In this document: in pieces, positions 1-5,746 of the stretch | Position numbering within the stretch: position 1 is the first letter of the stretch | How the letters are laid out: every line of letters starts with the position of its first letter | Source of the DNA: a virus | Reading direction: 5' to 3' (one strand) | Virus record (IMG/VR): IMGVR_UViG_3300044701_003884 | Coordinates: 1-20,130 of that record | Length of the DNA stretch: 20,130 nucleotides | Translations under genes and position numbers: made by a program | The notes under the pieces: generated by a model | What the model saw: the letters and a program-made list of their open reading frames with translations, nothing else | What the model was told of the DNA's origin: nothing | Databases searched by the model: none

Positions 1-33
1 CCGGCCACGGTTTCCACAAGACAGGAGGACTAA
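1..33 (+). CDS. 3' end of an upstream gene (partial)
   Basis: Frame 1 is open from the first base to a TAA at 31-33 and would encode the last ten residues (ending RQED) of a gene starting outside the window. The stop lies inside the ribosome-binding region of the next gene, which matches the close packing seen elsewhere here. Ten codons cannot prove a gene, so this is an inference from context. Confidence 0.3.
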   Translation, partial: PATVSTRQED

Positions 34-36
34 GGG

Positions 37-279
37 ATGGCCAAGAAGCTGTTTGCCGTCGAGATCGTCTACAAAGCCTATGCATGGGCAGAAGACGAGG
101 CGGAAGCGTGCGACATGCACAACGAAATTGCCAGAACTGAAGACTTTCCACGGGTTACTGCCGTTGAAGTCGAGTCGAACGTTCTCGGCTGGGATCCGAA
201 GTGCTGCGTCTATCACAGCGACAGTGGCGACATTGAACTCCGCGACGTACTGGTCAACACTCAAACCATCTACAAGTGA
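37..279 (+). CDS. Small hypothetical phage protein, 80 aa
   Basis: The ATG at 37 follows a strong Shine-Dalgarno (CAGGAGGA at 22-29), which supports this start. The product is acidic, with a short basic start (MAKKL), an alternating pattern typical of a small alpha/beta fold, and a CC pair near residue 57. It has no signal peptide, membrane segment or family motif that I recognise. The next gene starts 13 nt after its stop behind its own GAAGGAGA site, so the two are probably co-transcribed as part of a run of small accessory genes reaching 1322. The function is unknown; an early host-takeover role is only a guess from position. Confidence 0.7.
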   Translation: MAKKLFAVEIVYKAYAWAEDEAEACDMHNEIARTEDFPRVTAVEVESNVLGWDPKCCVYHSDSGDIELRDVLVNTQTIYK

Positions 280-292
280 AGGAGACTAGAAG

Positions 293-454
293 ATGATCAA
301 TCGCCTGCTTTGCCTCATTAACGTTCATGCCTGGCACTACAGGTTGAGCGAGGTTGGCTATGTGCCATTGAATGGATGGCCACCTGGAACGACTTGCGAA
401 TACTGCGGCAAGGCACACCCCAACCCGCTGCCACCTCGTAGAGGAACACACTAA
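293..454 (+). CDS. 53-aa putative zinc-ribbon protein
   Basis: The ATG at 293 is preceded by GAAGGAGA (278-285). The 53-codon frame ends with TAA at 452-454, whose last A is the first base of the next gene's ATG (TAATG), a sign of translational coupling. The product begins MINRLLCLINVHAWHYR and later carries CEYCGKAHP. The layout C-x4-H, a spacer, then C-x2-C resembles small phage proteins of the DUF1660 type, which may bind one zinc. The family link is by pattern only. It is rich in proline near the C-terminus and has no membrane segment. The role is unknown. Confidence 0.65.
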   Translation: MINRLLCLINVHAWHYRLSEVGYVPLNGWPPGTTCEYCGKAHPNPLPPRRGTH

Positions 455-936
455 TGACCGACACCTTCCGCGCCTTGTGCGCTGAATTACTGGAAGCACT
501 GGAATCGTGGTCGCCAACAGGCGGCGGTCCGATTGAAGGCACAGAGGCGCAGCGTGAAGCTGCCTTGATCACCCGCGCCCGCGCTGCCTTGGCTCAGCCG
601 GAGCCGGAGAGCCCGACGGATGAGGAGCTAGAGGACTTTGCGCTGCAGAATGGCGGCGGTTATTTCAACTGCGACTGCCAGGAGGAAGAGGACATCCTCA
701 CTCAGAAGCACGTCAGCAACTACCGCGCCGTCCTTGCTCGCTGGGGCCACCCCACCCCTCAGCCCATCCCAATCTCGGACCGGCTGCCGGGGGCGGAAGG
801 ATTGGCGGAGCGTGGATTAAATGCGCTGCGAAATCAGATTCTTAACTCACAAGACGATTACGACGCAATCTTTGCAGCGTTGAAGCGCTTGGCTGACCTG
901 GAGGCTGCCCAGGATTCCTCTAGAGAGAACATTTAA
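454..936 (+). CDS. Accessory protein, paralogue of the next gene, 160 aa
   Basis: The start ATG overlaps the previous stop and its own TAA (934-936) overlaps the next ATG, so it sits in a coupled chain. The N-terminus (MTDTFRALCAELLEALE) and a middle block (ARWGHPTP-PIPISDRLP) are nearly the same as in the next gene, so the two are paralogues. Between the shared blocks it carries an acidic insert with a CDC pair. After RLP it departs from the DUF551-like ending of its neighbour and instead has about 40 residues of predicted helix (ALRNQILNSQDDYDAIFAAL). It looks like a duplicated gene whose tail was replaced. The biochemical role is unknown; such proteins recur in Synechococcus phages. Confidence 0.75.
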   Translation: MTDTFRALCAELLEALESWSPTGGGPIEGTEAQREAALITRARAALAQPEPESPTDEELEDFALQNGGGYFNCDCQEEEDILTQKHVSNYRAVLARWGHPTPQPIPISDRLPGAEGLAERGLNALRNQILNSQDDYDAIFAALKRLADLEAAQDSSRENI

Positions 937-1322
937 TGAGCGACACATTCCGCGCCCTGTGCGCTGAGCTAGTCCAAGAGCTGGAGCGCTACCAAGACGA
1001 TTTCCCGGCCAAGACAGACAAGATGGCTTATCGCGCCATGGCTGCCGATGCGGTGCTTGATCGCGCCCGCGCCGCCCTGGCCCGCTGGGGCCACCCCACC
1101 CCCACCCCCATCCCGGTGAGCGAGCGGCTGCCGGAGCCGGAGGACTGCGATGCGGAGGGCTTCTGCTGGTGGTTCTCCGCCGCTGATCCAACGGTCAGCA
1201 CGTTTGGCGTCGCTGCCTGCTGGGTTCTGAGGAAGCATGAGCCCGAGGACGACGATTGGCGCACTCATTGGCTCCCCGCCACCGCTCTGCCCCTGCCCCT
1301 GCCCCCTAGTGACCACCTCTAG
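936..1322 (+). CDS. DUF551-domain accessory protein, 128 aa
   Basis: The protein shares its N-terminal helix with the preceding gene. Residues about 50-125 have the DUF551 layout: PIPVSERLPEPEDCDAEG, an aromatic strand (FCWWF), a second strand (ACWVL), then THWLPATALPLPLPPSD. DUF551 proteins are small, common in phages and prophages, and of unknown function. The start is coupled to the previous stop (TAATG). The stop TAG at 1320-1322 interlocks with the stop of the convergent dcd gene: both use the palindrome CTAG (1319-1322), leaving no room for a terminator between the two units. Confidence 0.8.
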   Translation: MSDTFRALCAELVQELERYQDDFPAKTDKMAYRAMAADAVLDRARAALARWGHPTPTPIPVSERLPEPEDCDAEGFCWWFSAADPTVSTFGVAACWVLRKHEPEDDDWRTHWLPATALPLPLPPSDHL

Positions 1323-1900
1323 GCCCTGGCCAGGGTCACCGCCTCCGGCTGGTCCTGGTACTTGCCGGCCCGGTCGTGATAGCTGGTAACGCAGGGCATG
1401 CCCCGGAAGAACAGGGCCTGGACGATCCCCTCCCCCGCATAGACCCGGATGTCGGCGCTGCTGCTGTTGCTGAACTCCAGCGTCAGGTGGCCCCGCCAGC
1501 CAGCCTCCCCAGGGGTGAGGTTGGCGATCAGGCCGCAGCGCGCGTAGGTGCTCTTCCCGATGAACAGCGCTGTGACGTCCGGGGGGAGCTCTAAGTGCTC
1601 GAGGGCCACCCCCAGCCCGTAGCTGTGATGGGGCAGCACGAAGAACTCTCCCCACTCATCCCGCTGCAGGGTCACCGGCTCGAGGTTCGCCGGATTGAAG
1701 GCCTTTGGGTTGACCACGGTGCCGGGCACGTGCCGGCAGACCAGGAACTCTCGTGGCGAGAGCCTCAGGTCGTAGCCGTAGCTGCTGCAGCCGAACGACA
1801 GGGCCGGCCGCCCCTCCACCTCACGGATCAGGGAGCCCAGGAAGGGGCTGATCATGCCGGCCTGGCCCAGGCGGCTGATCTCCACGTCGCTCAGCAGCAT
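1319..1900 (-). CDS. dcd: dCTP deaminase (Dcd/dUTPase superfamily)
   Basis: The 193-aa product has the normal length for dCTP deaminase, which converts dCTP to dUTP and feeds dUMP to thymidylate synthesis. Visible motifs are the SYGYDLRLS block near residue 40, GKSTYARCG at 115-123 (the signature with the substrate-binding Ser/Arg), GWRGHLTLEFSN at 134-145 with the expected catalytic Glu142, GEGIVQ at 157-161 and the C-terminal YQDQP. It is the last gene of the alpha-CTD-like/thyX/68-aa/dcd operon, and its ATG overlaps the previous stop as TGATG. A dUTPase or bifunctional enzyme cannot be excluded from sequence alone, but deaminase is favoured by the GxxxLTLE context. With ThyX it would form a short route from dCTP to dTMP in the infected cell. 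Confidence 0.9.
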   Translation of the reverse strand: MLLSDVEISRLGQAGMISPFLGSLIREVEGRPALSFGCSSYGYDLRLSPREFLVCRHVPGTVVNPKAFNPANLEPVTLQRDEWGEFFVLPHHSYGLGVALEHLELPPDVTALFIGKSTYARCGLIANLTPGEAGWRGHLTLEFSNSSSADIRVYAGEGIVQALFFRGMPCVTSYHDRAGKYQDQPEAVTLARA

Positions 1901-2106
1901 CAGCCCAGGGCGTCGAAGGGTGTGGGATGGCCGCCTAGCCGGTCAGCCGCGGCCAGCTCGCGGAAGTAGAGGCAGCGCGCCTCGGCTGCGCTTTTCATGG
2001 CCTGCTTGGCCTCATCCTCGAGCCGGGCCGCCTCGGCGCCGGCCAGGTGGGCGCGGCGTGTGGCGCACTGCCGCAGATTCAGTATCAACTCGTAGCGGTC
2101 GCTCAT
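1900..2106 (-). CDS. 68-aa helical protein between thyX and dcd
   Basis: The ATG (2104-2106) overlaps the thyX stop as ATGA and the stop overlaps the dcd start as TGATG, so the gene is locked into the operon on both sides. The product is highly charged and alanine-rich, with a heptad-like stretch (AEAARLEDEAKQAMKSAAEA) that suggests a short coiled coil, followed by LGGHPTPFDALG. It has no recognisable catalytic motif. Its place between two dNTP enzymes suggests a role with them, for example as an adaptor, but that is inference from gene order only. Confidence 0.65.
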   Translation of the reverse strand: MSDRYELILNLRQCATRRAHLAGAEAARLEDEAKQAMKSAAEARCLYFRELAAADRLGGHPTPFDALG

Positions 2107-2849
2107 GGTGCAAGGCGGGCCTTGCCCAGTCTGTTGGCCTCATACCAGCCTGCGATCTCCGGCGTCCACGTCTGGAACTTCGGCCAGATGAGGTCGCAAA
2201 GGGCCCGGATCTCCGGCTGGGCATCGGCCTTAGAGCGGAGATCTAGGAAATGCATCATGGCCCGCAGGCTGAAGCTCACTACGAAGTGCTGCCGGTAGTC
2301 GAAGGGCAGCAGGCCCCGGGCATGCTCCTCCGCCCAACCATCCTTCTCCACCCGGTCCCGGTAGACGGCCGCGGCCACAGAGCAGAGGCCGATGTCGTGG
2401 TCGCGCTGGGCCTGGGTGTAGGTGTAGCTGTGGCCCTGCCGGTCCCGGTAGGTGCCCAGGGGCCGCAGGTAGAACACCTCCTCGAGGGCCTCGAGAGTGT
2501 TGAGCTCGGCCGCCCGGCAGATGCGGGCACCGGTGTATCGCATGCTCTGCACGTCAAAGCTCACCCCGACCCGATGGGTGCGGGCCTGCTGCATGACGCT
2601 GTGGGGGAAGAAGCCCACGTTGAGCACGATCTGGGCATGCTCCAGGGGCCCGAAATGGCCACGCTCACCGGCAAGCAGCCGTTTGACGCAGACCTCGCCG
2701 GCCCGCTCCTCATCGGGCCAGCTGTCGCGCTCATCGGCCACAAAGCCCTCGGCGTAGTCCTGGTGCATGCCGGCCCAGCAGGCCTGCTGCGGGTTGGGCG
2801 TGGCGGCGATCACCGCCACCCGGAACAGGGGATCCTGCAGGAGCTTCAT
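2103..2849 (-). CDS. thyX: Flavin-dependent thymidylate synthase ThyX
   Basis: The 248-aa product matches ThyX, which makes dTMP from dUMP using FAD, NADPH and methylene-tetrahydrofolate. Evidence is FGPLEHA (66-72) before the flavin region, then RTHRVGVSFDVQSMRYTG (90-107), the ThyX signature that binds FAD and dUMP. The spacing is slightly unusual: eight residues, not seven, lie between THR (91-93) and S102, and the first Arg of the usual RHR is Thr, with R90 just before it. I recall this variant from marine cyanobacteria and cyanophages. A helical C-terminal block (HFVVSFSLRAMMHFLDLRSKADAQPEIR) carries the second conserved arginine region. The start overlaps the upstream stop (ATGA). Phages often carry thyX to raise dTMP supply during replication. 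Confidence 0.93.
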   Translation of the reverse strand: MKLLQDPLFRVAVIAATPNPQQACWAGMHQDYAEGFVADERDSWPDEERAGEVCVKRLLAGERGHFGPLEHAQIVLNVGFFPHSVMQQARTHRVGVSFDVQSMRYTGARICRAAELNTLEALEEVFYLRPLGTYRDRQGHSYTYTQAQRDHDIGLCSVAAAVYRDRVEKDGWAEEHARGLLPFDYRQHFVVSFSLRAMMHFLDLRSKADAQPEIRALCDLIWPKFQTWTPEIAGWYEANRLGKARLAP

Positions 2850-3424
2850 GCGCGGTGCTCCAGCAGCACGGTGGCCAGGGTCCGGAGGTGTTCTGGGCCA
2901 TGGGCCGCGGCCAGGTCGGCGGCGTGCAGCAGCAGAGCCGCCTGGCGCTCCTGATCCTCGACAAGGCTCTGGAAGGCAGAGTCGATGCTCTTCAGATGCT
3001 CGTCAAGGTTGGCGCAGGGCGCTGCTGTGGCGGTCGGGGCTGCGCATGCCTCAGTCCACTGCAATGCCTCGGCGGGGGCCTGAGCCTTGCGTCGCTGGTA
3101 CTGCCTGACCGCAAACACCACCTCATTGGCGATCGTCTCGCCCACCCCCTTGATCTCGGTGAGCTGCCAGGTCGTCAGGAGCTCCACCTGGTCGACCCAG
3201 GAGATGCCGTTCCGGCGGAGAGCGTTATGGGCCAGGGTGCTGAGGTTGAGATCCGAAAGCGGTGCTCGAGGCAGTTCCGGCACCTTGCCGGTGCGCAGGG
3301 TGCGAGCGACGTCGTTCGTGTATCTGAGCAGCTGCTCGATGACAGGGTTGCGGCTGTGGCGATTCCAGAGGCCGATGGCCACCGATGGAGGGATCGCCGC
3401 TTCGAGGACGGGGGAGGCTGTCAT
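2846..3424 (-). CDS. RNA polymerase alpha-CTD-like protein, 192 aa
   Basis: Residues 55-108 (from PLSDLNLSTLAHNALRRNGI through LTEIKGVGETIANEV) follow the RNA polymerase alpha C-terminal domain: the 'I.eL.LS.ra.N.L...gI' helix, then 'L..ikg.G..s..Ei', the helix-hairpin-helix-like element that touches UP-element DNA and activators. There is no alpha N-terminal dimerisation domain; the first 50 residues and the last 70 (helical, two cysteines) are unfamiliar. It is the first gene of the thyX/dcd operon, and its stop overlaps the thyX ATG as ATGA. No clear Shine-Dalgarno precedes the ATG, and a near-perfect dyad lies 8 nt upstream (3432-3449). A free alpha-CTD could act as a regulator, a decoy for host activators or simply a DNA-binding HhH domain. 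The fold match is good by eye; the function is inferred. Confidence 0.6.
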   Translation of the reverse strand: MTASPVLEAAIPPSVAIGLWNRHSRNPVIEQLLRYTNDVARTLRTGKVPELPRAPLSDLNLSTLAHNALRRNGISWVDQVELLTTWQLTEIKGVGETIANEVVFAVRQYQRRKAQAPAEALQWTEACAAPTATAAPCANLDEHLKSIDSAFQSLVEDQERQAALLLHAADLAAAHGPEHLRTLATVLLEHRA

Positions 3425-3431
3425 GGAGAAA

Positions 3432-3449
3432 TGTCCAAGATCCTGGACA
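3432..3449. promoter_or_regulatory. 18-bp near-perfect dyad, putative operator
   Basis: TGTCCAAGATCCTGGACA is an inverted repeat matching its reverse complement at 16 of 18 positions. It lies 8 nt upstream of the minus-strand start at 3424, in the divergent region facing the gene at 3503. It contains TCCA-N6-TGGA, the same spaced half-sites as the dyad at 13183-13200. An operator for a phage repressor or activator is the simplest reading; the HTH protein at 10802-11497 is one candidate binder. No binding protein is shown by the sequence. Confidence 0.5.
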
Positions 3450-3472
3450 GGGTAGGTTCAGGGAGCAGATGA

Positions 3473-3507
3473 GGATGGCCCTGTTGCCATCCAGAAACTG
3501 AGATGGC
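3473..3507. promoter_or_regulatory. Overlapping inverted repeats before the 3503 gene
   Basis: Two dyads overlap. GGATGGC (3473-3479) pairs with GCCATCC (3486-3492) across a 6-nt loop. CCATCCAG (3487-3494) pairs with CTGAGATGG (3499-3507) if one A is bulged. The CATCCAG half-site also occurs in the dyad at 13183-13200. The second dyad covers the ATG at 3503, so it could be an operator or an RNA structure that hides the start. Confidence 0.4.
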
Positions 3508-3742
3508 CGAATCCGCCCCCGCTGCCCCAGTGGACCTGCAGGCCCTGGTGGACCTATTCACGGTCGCCTCCTACAAGGCCGAGGGGCATGCCACCGGCAC
3601 CCATTCCGGTGTCGCTGCGGTGCTCGAGGCCCTGTCAGACGCAGCGCAGCGCCAGGCGGCCCGGCAGGTGGAGCGGTACGACCACCGAAGCCTCTACGAG
3701 TTCGCCGTGGCCCTGAAGCGAGCAGGGCGCCCCAACACGTAA
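3503..3742 (+). CDS. 79-aa hypothetical protein
   Basis: The ATG at 3503 lies just after the dyad region and lacks a clear Shine-Dalgarno. The product has an Ala/Pro-rich start (MAESAPAAPVDLQALVDLF), a helical middle with QRQAARQVERYDHRS and a basic C-terminus ending KRAGRPNT. I do not recognise a family. The last codons (CGCCCCAACACGTAA) are part of a repeat that also forms the end of the gene at 4570-4791, whose product ends KRPNP. The two genes therefore share the 3' end and the following promoter leader although the rest of their proteins differs. Confidence 0.6.
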   Translation: MAESAPAAPVDLQALVDLFTVASYKAEGHATGTHSGVAAVLEALSDAAQRQAARQVERYDHRSLYEFAVALKRAGRPNT

Positions 3743-3815
3743 CGCACCTGCTACAATGTGGAAGCCGGGGGAGGCCCCGGCGCCACCATCGACCGGCCTT
3801 GCCGCCGGAGAAGCC
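3727..3815 (+). promoter_or_regulatory. Leader repeat 1: extended -10 plus GAGG-loop hairpin
   Basis: TGCTACAAT (3749-3757) is an extended -10 promoter element with TACAAT at 3752-3757; no good -35 is seen. Seven nt later CCGGGG (3765-3770) and CCCCGG (3775-3780) form a hairpin with loop GAGG. Then comes CGCCACCATCGACCGG and, about 20 nt on, the ATG at 3816. The same order is found at 4776-4866 and, shorter, at 13204-13257. The hairpin would sit at the very 5' end of the transcript. The homology between leaders is what sets the start of the following gene. Confidence 0.65.
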
Positions 3816-3971
3816 ATGAATCCCGTCGACTGGATGGACATCGCCGCCGCTGGCCTGGCCGGCTGGGCGTTGATCCAGGCCCAACGCGAGGCTGAAGCCG
3901 CCGCCGAGGCGGCCCTGGTGCCGGTGCCCATTCCGGTGCCGGTGGATGACCAACCCCAGCAGGAGGGCTGA
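3816..3971 (+). CDS. 51-aa Ala/Pro-rich hypothetical protein
   Basis: An in-frame ATG at 3756 lies inside the -10 element, so it cannot be the start of a message made there. ATG 3816 is chosen because it aligns with the starts after the other two leader copies and has GGAG 9 nt upstream. The product is MNPVDWMDIAAAGLAGWALI, then a Glu/Ala helix and a VPVPIPVPV proline stretch ending in acidic residues. The first 20 residues are mildly hydrophobic and could touch a membrane, but are short for a transmembrane helix. The next gene begins 3 nt after its stop. No family is recognised. Confidence 0.55.
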   Translation: MNPVDWMDIAAAGLAGWALIQAQREAEAAAEAALVPVPIPVPVDDQPQQEG

Positions 3972-3974
3972 GTC

Positions 3975-4304
3975 ATGGCCGTTCGCACTTTCCAGAGCCG
4001 CTGGGGTGACTACCGGGTCACCGAGGTGGAGCTGGCCTGCAAGCCCGAACCCAAGGCTGACGGATGGATTCACCAAGGCGTGATGCGCATCCGCATCAAC
4101 GACATGAGCGAGGTCTGCACGGTCGCCAGCTGGACGATCTTCCTTGGCCCTGACGGCACCAACTTCACCGGCAACGGCCACAGCTTCACCACGGTCAAGG
4201 AGAAGGCCCGCAGGCACTACCTCGAGGCCATCAAGCCGACCGATCACAAGGTTCGGGTGAACTGGGTCTACAGCCTCGAGGAGCCCTGGATCGTGCCCTG
4301 CTGA
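3975..4304 (+). CDS. 109-aa hypothetical protein
   Basis: The ATG lies 3 nt after the previous stop, with AGGAGGG (3961-3967) as a good ribosome site in the end of the previous gene, so the two are co-translated. The product has alternating strands (RTFQSRWGDYRVTEVELACK, MRIRINDMSEVCTVASWTIF, NGHSFTTVKEKARRHYLEAI), consistent with a small alpha/beta fold, and ends VNWVYSLEEPWIVPC. There is no catalytic motif, signal or membrane segment that I can name. It belongs to the small-gene cassette 3503-5343. Confidence 0.65.
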   Translation: MAVRTFQSRWGDYRVTEVELACKPEPKADGWIHQGVMRIRINDMSEVCTVASWTIFLGPDGTNFTGNGHSFTTVKEKARRHYLEAIKPTDHKVRVNWVYSLEEPWIVPC

Positions 4305-4318
4305 CCAGCCACGGCCCG

Positions 4319-4335
4319 CCGGGAGCCCATCCCGG
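4319..4335 (+). promoter_or_regulatory. Hairpin upstream of the 4362 gene
   Basis: CCGGGA (4319-4324) pairs with TCCCGG (4330-4335) over loop GCCCA. It lies in the 57-nt gap between two genes and is followed by CCCATCG, the same element that follows the hairpins of the three leader repeats. It lacks the extended -10 and the GAGG loop, so it may be a decayed copy. No T-run follows, so a terminator is unlikely. Confidence 0.35.
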
Positions 4336-4361
4336 CCACCCCTCCCATCGCTGCTGAAACC

Positions 4362-4577
4362 ATGTCCACAAGTCGCGCCCACTACTACAAGGGCTGGAGC
4401 TTCCGCCAGCACGCTCGAGGTCGCTGGGGCCTGCTGCGCCTGACTGACGGCTACACCAGCTGGCACAACTCCTACGGAGGCTGCAAGTCCTTCATCCGTC
4501 AGCACGGCGAGGCACCAGACCCCGATCAGAGCTACGAGCTCGCCATCGCCAGCAACCGGATCCCGGCCCATGGCTGA
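4362..4577 (+). CDS. 71-aa basic hypothetical protein
   Basis: The product is basic and aromatic (MSTSRAHYYKGWSFRQHARG, then GGCKSFIRQHG) and looks like a small beta-rich nucleic-acid or protein binder, but no family is recognised. The ATG follows the CCCATCG leader element and has no strong Shine-Dalgarno. Its 3' end overlaps the next gene by 8 nt (ATGGCTGA at 4570-4577), the same type of overlap found three times in the minus-strand operon at 11494-12425. Confidence 0.6.
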   Translation: MSTSRAHYYKGWSFRQHARGRWGLLRLTDGYTSWHNSYGGCKSFIRQHGEAPDPDQSYELAIASNRIPAHG

Positions 4578-4791
4578 CCCCACCGGCGCCGAGCGTCAGC
4601 GACGATGGAGAGAGCGCCAGGCCGGCCAGCGCCCCCCGGCAGAGCGGCTGGCCTGCTCGAGCTGCGGGGCAGCCTGCACCGGCAGCCATGGGGACCTCTG
4701 CGCCCGCTGCTGGCGCCGCACCCCTGAGGGGAAGGAATGGCAGCGGCAGCGGATCGCGGCCTACCGGCGCTTGAAGCGCCCCAACCCGTAA
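4570..4791 (+). CDS. 73-aa putative zinc-binding protein
   Basis: The first 25 residues are strongly basic (ERQRRWRERQ). The middle holds CSSCGAACTG and CARCWRRTPEGKEW: two C-x2-C pairs about 15 residues apart that would form one zinc ribbon or knuckle. The C-terminus is basic and ends KRPNP. A nucleic-acid-binding role fits charge and fold type but is inferred. The start overlaps the preceding stop by 8 nt. The last codons belong to the second copy of the leader repeat. Confidence 0.65.
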   Translation: MADPTGAERQRRWRERQAGQRPPAERLACSSCGAACTGSHGDLCARCWRRTPEGKEWQRQRIAAYRRLKRPNP

Positions 4792-4866
4792 CGGGTGTGC
4801 TACAATCAAAAGCGTCGGGGGGAGGCCCCCGGCGCCCCATCGACCGGCCCCGTCGCCGGAATGACC
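4776..4866 (+). promoter_or_regulatory. Leader repeat 2: extended -10 plus GAGG-loop hairpin
   Basis: The order is as in leader 1: GCGCCCCAAC, CGTAACG, TGCTACAAT (4798-4806), then stem CGGGGG (4816-4821) and CCCCCG (4826-4831) around loop GAGG, then CGCCCCATCGACCGG and an ATG. Most of the roughly 90 nt aligns with 3727-3815, about 1.05 kb upstream. Bases in the hairpin stem differ between the copies while pairing is kept. Confidence 0.65.
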
Positions 4867-5343
4867 ATGACCGCTCAAGCAGCCCTTCCCAAGCTCGACG
4901 CCAAGTTCCGGGCCAAGGCCCGCGCGATGCGTGGCGACGCCGAGCTCTACTGCACCGCCCTCGCCTTCGCCCAGACCATGCGCGAGCAGGTGGATGCGAT
5001 CGCGGCCCGGTTGCTCGCCGAAGAGTGCCCCCTCTACATGGACCTGAATGGCCGCGGCGACCGGATCGTCGCGCCAAAGGACACCTGGCTGTGCGAAGAC
5101 CAGCCGGCCCTCGACGCCTACTACGCCGCCATGGATCGTGAACTGCGGGCCGCCGGCCTCAAGCCCGACGAGATGGAGGACGGCTACTGCCCCGCCCTGG
5201 TGGCCGAACACAACGCCCAGAAACTCCGGTGGGCGATCATCGACGCCATGGCCCCCCTGGTCGGCATCGACCGGAAGCAGCTCTGGGGCGACAACGAGGC
5301 GAAGTTCTTCGAGCTCGTGATGGGCCTGATCCTCAACGCCTGA
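4867..5343 (+). CDS. 158-aa hypothetical protein
   Basis: ATGs occur at 4861 and 4867. 4867 is preferred because it aligns with the start after leader 1. The product is mostly helical and acidic, with a Cys-containing region (AEECPLYMDLNGRGDRIVAPKDTWLCED), EMEDGYCPALVAEHNAQKLRWAIID and a hydrophobic C-terminus (FFELVMGLILNA). It has no transmembrane segment of full length. I do not recognise the family. It is the last gene of the cassette and is followed by a hairpin terminator 8 nt after its stop. A HIP1-type octamer (GCGATCGC, 4996-5003) lies inside it. Confidence 0.7.
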   Translation: MTAQAALPKLDAKFRAKARAMRGDAELYCTALAFAQTMREQVDAIAARLLAEECPLYMDLNGRGDRIVAPKDTWLCEDQPALDAYYAAMDRELRAAGLKPDEMEDGYCPALVAEHNAQKLRWAIIDAMAPLVGIDRKQLWGDNEAKFFELVMGLILNA

Positions 5344-5350
5344 TCACCCT

Positions 5351-5372
5351 GGCCCCGGGGGGAACCGGGGCC
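5351..5372 (+). terminator. Strong hairpin, probable terminator
   Basis: GGCCCCGG (5351-5358) and CCGGGGCC (5365-5372) form a perfect 8-bp stem with loop GGGGAA, just after the stop at 5343. Only TTCGTGT follows, so the T-run is poor. It separates two convergent units. Confidence 0.5.
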
Positions 5373-5481
5373 TTCGTGTAACCATGGTCCAGCTGGGTCG
5401 GCCCATCTTCCGCAAGGGGGGCGCGGTGAGGGGCTTTTCGATGGGGCCTCTCTGAAACCGTACCGAAGGCCCAGCACCCCT

Positions 5482-5703
5482 TCACGACGCCTCGAACAGA
5501 GACGGATGCAGCGGCCGCGGCTTCAAGAAGGTCTGCTGCAGCATCGCGTTGCTGGCCCGCTGCTGCATCTCGAACATGTCCACCAGCATCAGGGCCTTGC
5601 GCTGCAGCAGCTCGAGATCAGCCGTTTCCTTGATCTCGCAGCGCATCAGCTGAAACTTCAGCTTCGCCTCGAGGGACAGCTGAGGCACGACGGGGTCAGG
5701 CAT
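5482..5703 (-). CDS. 73-aa protein, possibly NblA-like
   Basis: The frame is open further upstream, but ATG 5703 (MPDPVVPQLSLEAKLKF) starts just before the conserved-looking part and after the sigma-factor stop. The product is one helical hairpin: LSLEAKLKFQLMRCEIKETADLELLQRKALMLVDMFEMQQRASN in outline. The LSLE start, the 60-75 aa size and the helix-turn-helix-pair pattern recall NblA, the small phycobilisome-degradation adaptor that some freshwater cyanophages carry. The similarity is weak: the NblA C-terminal LLKHQW-type motif is replaced by MLQQTFLKP. It could instead be another small cyanobacterial helical family. It lies 43 nt downstream of the sigma gene, probably in one transcript. 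Confidence 0.45.
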   Translation of the reverse strand: MPDPVVPQLSLEAKLKFQLMRCEIKETADLELLQRKALMLVDMFEMQQRASNAMLQQTFLKPRPLHPSLFEAS

Positions 5704-5746
5704 GACCGGCGCAGCATTTCGCCATTCTGACCAGAACCCTGAATGC

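Noticed and set aside
3558-4583. Minus-strand open frame of 341 codons over the small-gene cassette
   Set aside because: It crosses two conserved promoter leaders and several plus-strand genes with good ribosome sites; the composition is shadow-like.
5384-5455. 23-codon plus-strand frame starting at ATG 5384
   Set aside because: It is very short, has no ribosome site, and lies after a terminator between convergent genes.
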